Source: GCA-002731945 sp913047775 (GTDB lineage Bacteria; Pseudomonadota; Alphaproteobacteria; MED-G09). Taken from it: a DNA stretch of 6,922 nucleotides. Of the stretch, positions 5,211 to 6,922 are shown one piece after another. The stretch is taken from NCBI GenBank assembly GCA_913047775.1, contig CAJWUE010000076.1:1-6922 (forward strand), in the 5' to 3' direction. The stretch's first letter is position 1; each line of letters opens with the position of its first letter. A program made the translations under genes and the position numbers. A model generated the notes under the pieces. That model searched no databases. It was not told where the DNA came from and saw only the letters and a list, made by a program, of their open reading frames with translations.

Positions 5211-6569
5211 ATGGATTCAAAGGTCTTTGATTATAAAAGAGGATGGCAAAATACTTCTAATCCGGAAGGAGTAGATCAGAAAAATGAATATGAAGATTTT
5301 GGTACCAAAAGAATAAGCCCAGATAGATATATTTCTCATGATTTTATGAAAAGCGAATGGGAAAACATGTGGACTAAGACTTGGCTTATGGCATGCTCTT
5401 CAAGTGATGTGAAAAAGGTTGGCGATTACTTCAATTTTAATATCGGTAAGGAATCGATTATTGTAATGCGCTCGTCTGAAGATAAAGTTAGCGCTTTCTA
5501 TAATGTCTGTCCTCATAGAGGAAATAAATTATTTTATGAAGATTTCGGATTTGTTCAAGATATAGGGTGTAGGTTCCACGGATGGAAATTTAATCTTGAT
5601 GGAACAAATCAATTGGTTTCAGATTCAGAAACTTTCCGAGATGAAGTCCTTTGTTACGATTTAGATCTTAGTAGCGTAAAAGTTGAAGAAGAATGTGGTT
5701 TTGTATGGGTCACCATGCACGAAGACCCCATGCCTGTTAGAGAATATCTTGGAGAAGTGGCCGAACATTTGGATCTTTACGATGTTGGAAACATGAATGT
5801 GATACGACATGTTCATTCGGAATGGGCAGCTAATTGGAAAACGGGTCTCGAAGCTTTTTATGAGACTTATCATTTGTCGTTTATTCATCCACAAACTCAA
5901 GGAATGATGGAAGATTATTTTGTCCAAATGGACACCTGGGATAATGGTATGAACCGTATGATTGTACCCTTTATTGAGCCTAGCAAAAGACAAGAAGGAC
6001 ATAATCTAATTAATGAGGCTACAAATATAATGCTTGCTGATGTCGGAATTGATCCTAATACCTTTGAAGGTTCTCCTTCCGAAGCGAAAAAAGCCATTCA
6101 ACAAAAAAAGAGAGAATTTTCTGAGACATACAATCTTGGTTATGAGCGATATAGTGACCCACAGCTTACGGATAGTTTTGTTTATGGAATATTCCCAAAT
6201 ATTCAAATTGGCTGCCATCCGGAAGGAGTTTTTGTGCATAAATTTATGCCACACCCTACCAATCCGGAAATTTTCACCTACGATACATCAATAAATTATC
6301 AGACCGTTGATAACCCCAACTATCACGTACCTGGTTGGTTCGGTCTTCCCGAGGAAACAGACACAAGCGGGCAAGTTCGTCCAGATATAGTTCGTTATGG
6401 CTTGGGAGTAAAACCTGATTTAGGGGAAGTTTTGGAGCAGGATTCCGAGCTAATACCCTTTGTTCAAGAGGGCGTTCGTTCTAGAGGTTTCAGGGGGCCT
6501 TTGTGGAGTGAGCAAGAAATAAGATTAAGACATTTTCATCACGAGCTGGATAAATATATCAATCATTAA
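5211..6569 (+). CDS. Rieske non-haem iron aromatic ring-hydroxylating oxygenase, alpha (catalytic) subunit
   Basis: This 452-residue protein is of normal length for the family. It activates O2 at a mononuclear iron to hydroxylate or demethylate an organic substrate in the cytoplasm, fed by a reductase not seen here. The N-terminal Rieske domain carries the 2Fe-2S ligands Cys100/His102 (CPHRG) and Cys120/His123 (CRFHGW), giving C-x-H-x17-C-x2-H. The catalytic domain shows NWKTGLEAFYETYH...H. His221 and His226 are the iron ligands, and Glu218 sits at the bridging acidic position (Asp205 in naphthalene dioxygenase). The third ligand should be an acidic residue near the C-terminus; Glu434 or Glu436 in SEQEIRLRHFH is a candidate. 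The N-W-K...E..YH form resembles the GbcA/choline-monooxygenase-like and phenylpropionate-type enzymes, many of which work without a beta subunit. The ATG is supported by AAGGGGG 12 nt upstream. It is divergent from the quinohaemoprotein operon. The substrate is not deducible. Confidence 0.93.
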   Translation: MDSKVFDYKRGWQNTSNPEGVDQKNEYEDFGTKRISPDRYISHDFMKSEWENMWTKTWLMACSSSDVKKVGDYFNFNIGKESIIVMRSSEDKVSAFYNVCPHRGNKLFYEDFGFVQDIGCRFHGWKFNLDGTNQLVSDSETFRDEVLCYDLDLSSVKVEEECGFVWVTMHEDPMPVREYLGEVAEHLDLYDVGNMNVIRHVHSEWAANWKTGLEAFYETYHLSFIHPQTQGMMEDYFVQMDTWDNGMNRMIVPFIEPSKRQEGHNLINEATNIMLADVGIDPNTFEGSPSEAKKAIQQKKREFSETYNLGYERYSDPQLTDSFVYGIFPNIQIGCHPEGVFVHKFMPHPTNPEIFTYDTSINYQTVDNPNYHVPGWFGLPEETDTSGQVRPDIVRYGLGVKPDLGEVLEQDSELIPFVQEGVRSRGFRGPLWSEQEIRLRHFHHELDKYINH

Positions 6570-6570
6570 T

Positions 6571-6586
6571 GAATTTGTTAAAATTC
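6571..6586 (+). terminator. Weak hairpin after the Rieske gene
   Basis: GAATTT-GTTA-AAATTC forms a 6-bp stem with a 4-nt loop, starting 1 nt after the stop codon. The stem has only one G-C pair and no immediate T-run; T-rich sequence appears only about 20 nt later. It is a poor intrinsic terminator and may be chance in AT-rich DNA. Confidence 0.2.
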
Positions 6587-6616
6587 TGGCAATTTCGTAA
6601 TCAATTTTCTTTTTGT

Positions 6617-6644
6617 TTGACCTTTTATTGGTGTTCAATAAAAT
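6617..6644 (+). promoter_or_regulatory. Candidate sigma70 promoter for the TonB-dependent receptor gene
   Basis: TTGACC (6617-6622) and TAAAAT (6639-6644) are close to the -35 and -10 consensus with a 16-bp spacer. The predicted start is near 6651, leaving a leader of about 100 nt before the receptor's ATG. It is the best-spaced promoter pair in the window and suggests the receptor can be transcribed independently of the Rieske gene. Confidence 0.45.
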
Positions 6645-6751
6645 AAGAATCGTTTAGACATGATGTTTAACTTTCTGGAGCACTTAGGATAATTTAATGT
6701 TTTATATGAGTGTTTCTAGTGGAATTTTATTACATGGGGAGGAATTTTGTA

Positions 6752-6922
6752 ATGAAAATATTTCTTAAGATTTGTGCAAGTTTTGCACTTTTACTAACTC
6801 TTTTTTCAAATAACACTTTGTATTCTCAAGAAAGCGATAGCCAAAGTGATAGCCGATTGGGAATAGAGGAAATTATTGTTACGGGTACGAAACGGGATAT
6901 TGCGCAACAGGATGTGCCAATT
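6752..6922 (+). CDS. TonB-dependent outer-membrane receptor, N-terminal fragment
   Basis: Only the first 57 codons are in the window; the frame is open to the last base. Residues 1-25 form a signal peptide (MKIFLKICASFALLLTLFSN, then NTLYS), with cleavage likely near Ser25/Gln26. A short Ser/Asp-rich linker follows (ESDSQSDSR), encoded by an imperfect 12-bp tandem duplication (6833-6844 and 6845-6856, 10 of 12 bases alike). Next comes IEEIIVTGTKRDIAQQDVPI, the TonB-box and plug-entry sequence (E-I-I-V-T-G-T/S-K/R) of proteobacterial TonB-dependent receptors. These proteins use TonB energy to import substrates such as siderophores, vitamins, glycans or aromatic and steroid compounds. GGGGAGGA 8 nt before the ATG is the strongest ribosome site in the window. 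It lies on the same strand as the Rieske oxygenase, 182 bp downstream. The substrate cannot be told from this fragment. Confidence 0.9.
   Translation, partial: MKIFLKICASFALLLTLFSNNTLYSQESDSQSDSRLGIEEIIVTGTKRDIAQQDVPI

Noticed and set aside
5661..6254. Several reverse-strand frames opposite the Rieske oxygenase gene
   Set aside because: They have low-complexity shadow-like translations and no ribosome sites, and the forward frame carries all the family motifs.

Overview
The window reads as an AT-rich Gram-negative chromosome segment, most likely from a marine gammaproteobacterium of the SAR86/OM-type plankton. That assignment is inference. It rests on A/T-ending codons throughout, short intergenic gaps, the start of a TonB-dependent outer-membrane receptor, and a cluster of oxidative catabolic enzymes. 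No rRNA, tRNA, CRISPR array, insertion sequence or integrase was seen.

Left part (1-2110, + strand): the window opens inside an APC-superfamily amino-acid permease. Its reading frame keeps the TM6 motif and TM7-TM9 and then runs into unrelated sequence, so TM10-TM12 are missing. About 150 bp follow that look more like coding sequence on the opposite strand than like spacer; this may be a rearrangement scar or an assembly join. Next come a cytoplasmic esterase of the Fes/IroE/esterase-D type with a complete candidate Ser-acid-His triad, and a small GNAT acetyltransferase.

Middle part (4962-2141, - strand): a tight three-gene operon, transcribed right to left. It encodes a SnoaL-like (NTF2-fold) protein, an ABM-fold monooxygenase-like protein with a C-terminal extension, and an exported PQQ beta-propeller dehydrogenase with an N-terminal haem c domain, arranged as in polyvinyl-alcohol dehydrogenase. 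The dehydrogenase starts at a TTG codon 4 nt after the preceding stop, with its Shine-Dalgarno inside the end of the preceding gene.

Right part (4963-6922): a 248-bp AT-rich divergent control region with an imperfect inverted repeat. It separates the operon from a + strand Rieske ring-hydroxylating oxygenase alpha subunit with all Rieske ligands present. After 182 bp holding one reasonable sigma70-like promoter, a TonB-dependent receptor begins and runs off the window.

A plausible common theme (inference) is uptake and oxidation of an organic substrate: TonB-dependent import across the outer membrane, periplasmic alcohol oxidation by the quinohaemoprotein, and cytoplasmic oxygenation by the Rieske enzyme. 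The SnoaL-like and ABM-like proteins would act on unstable intermediates, and the esterase may cleave ester bonds. The substrate cannot be read from the sequence, and the Rieske reductase/ferredoxin partners and PQQ biosynthesis genes are not in the window.
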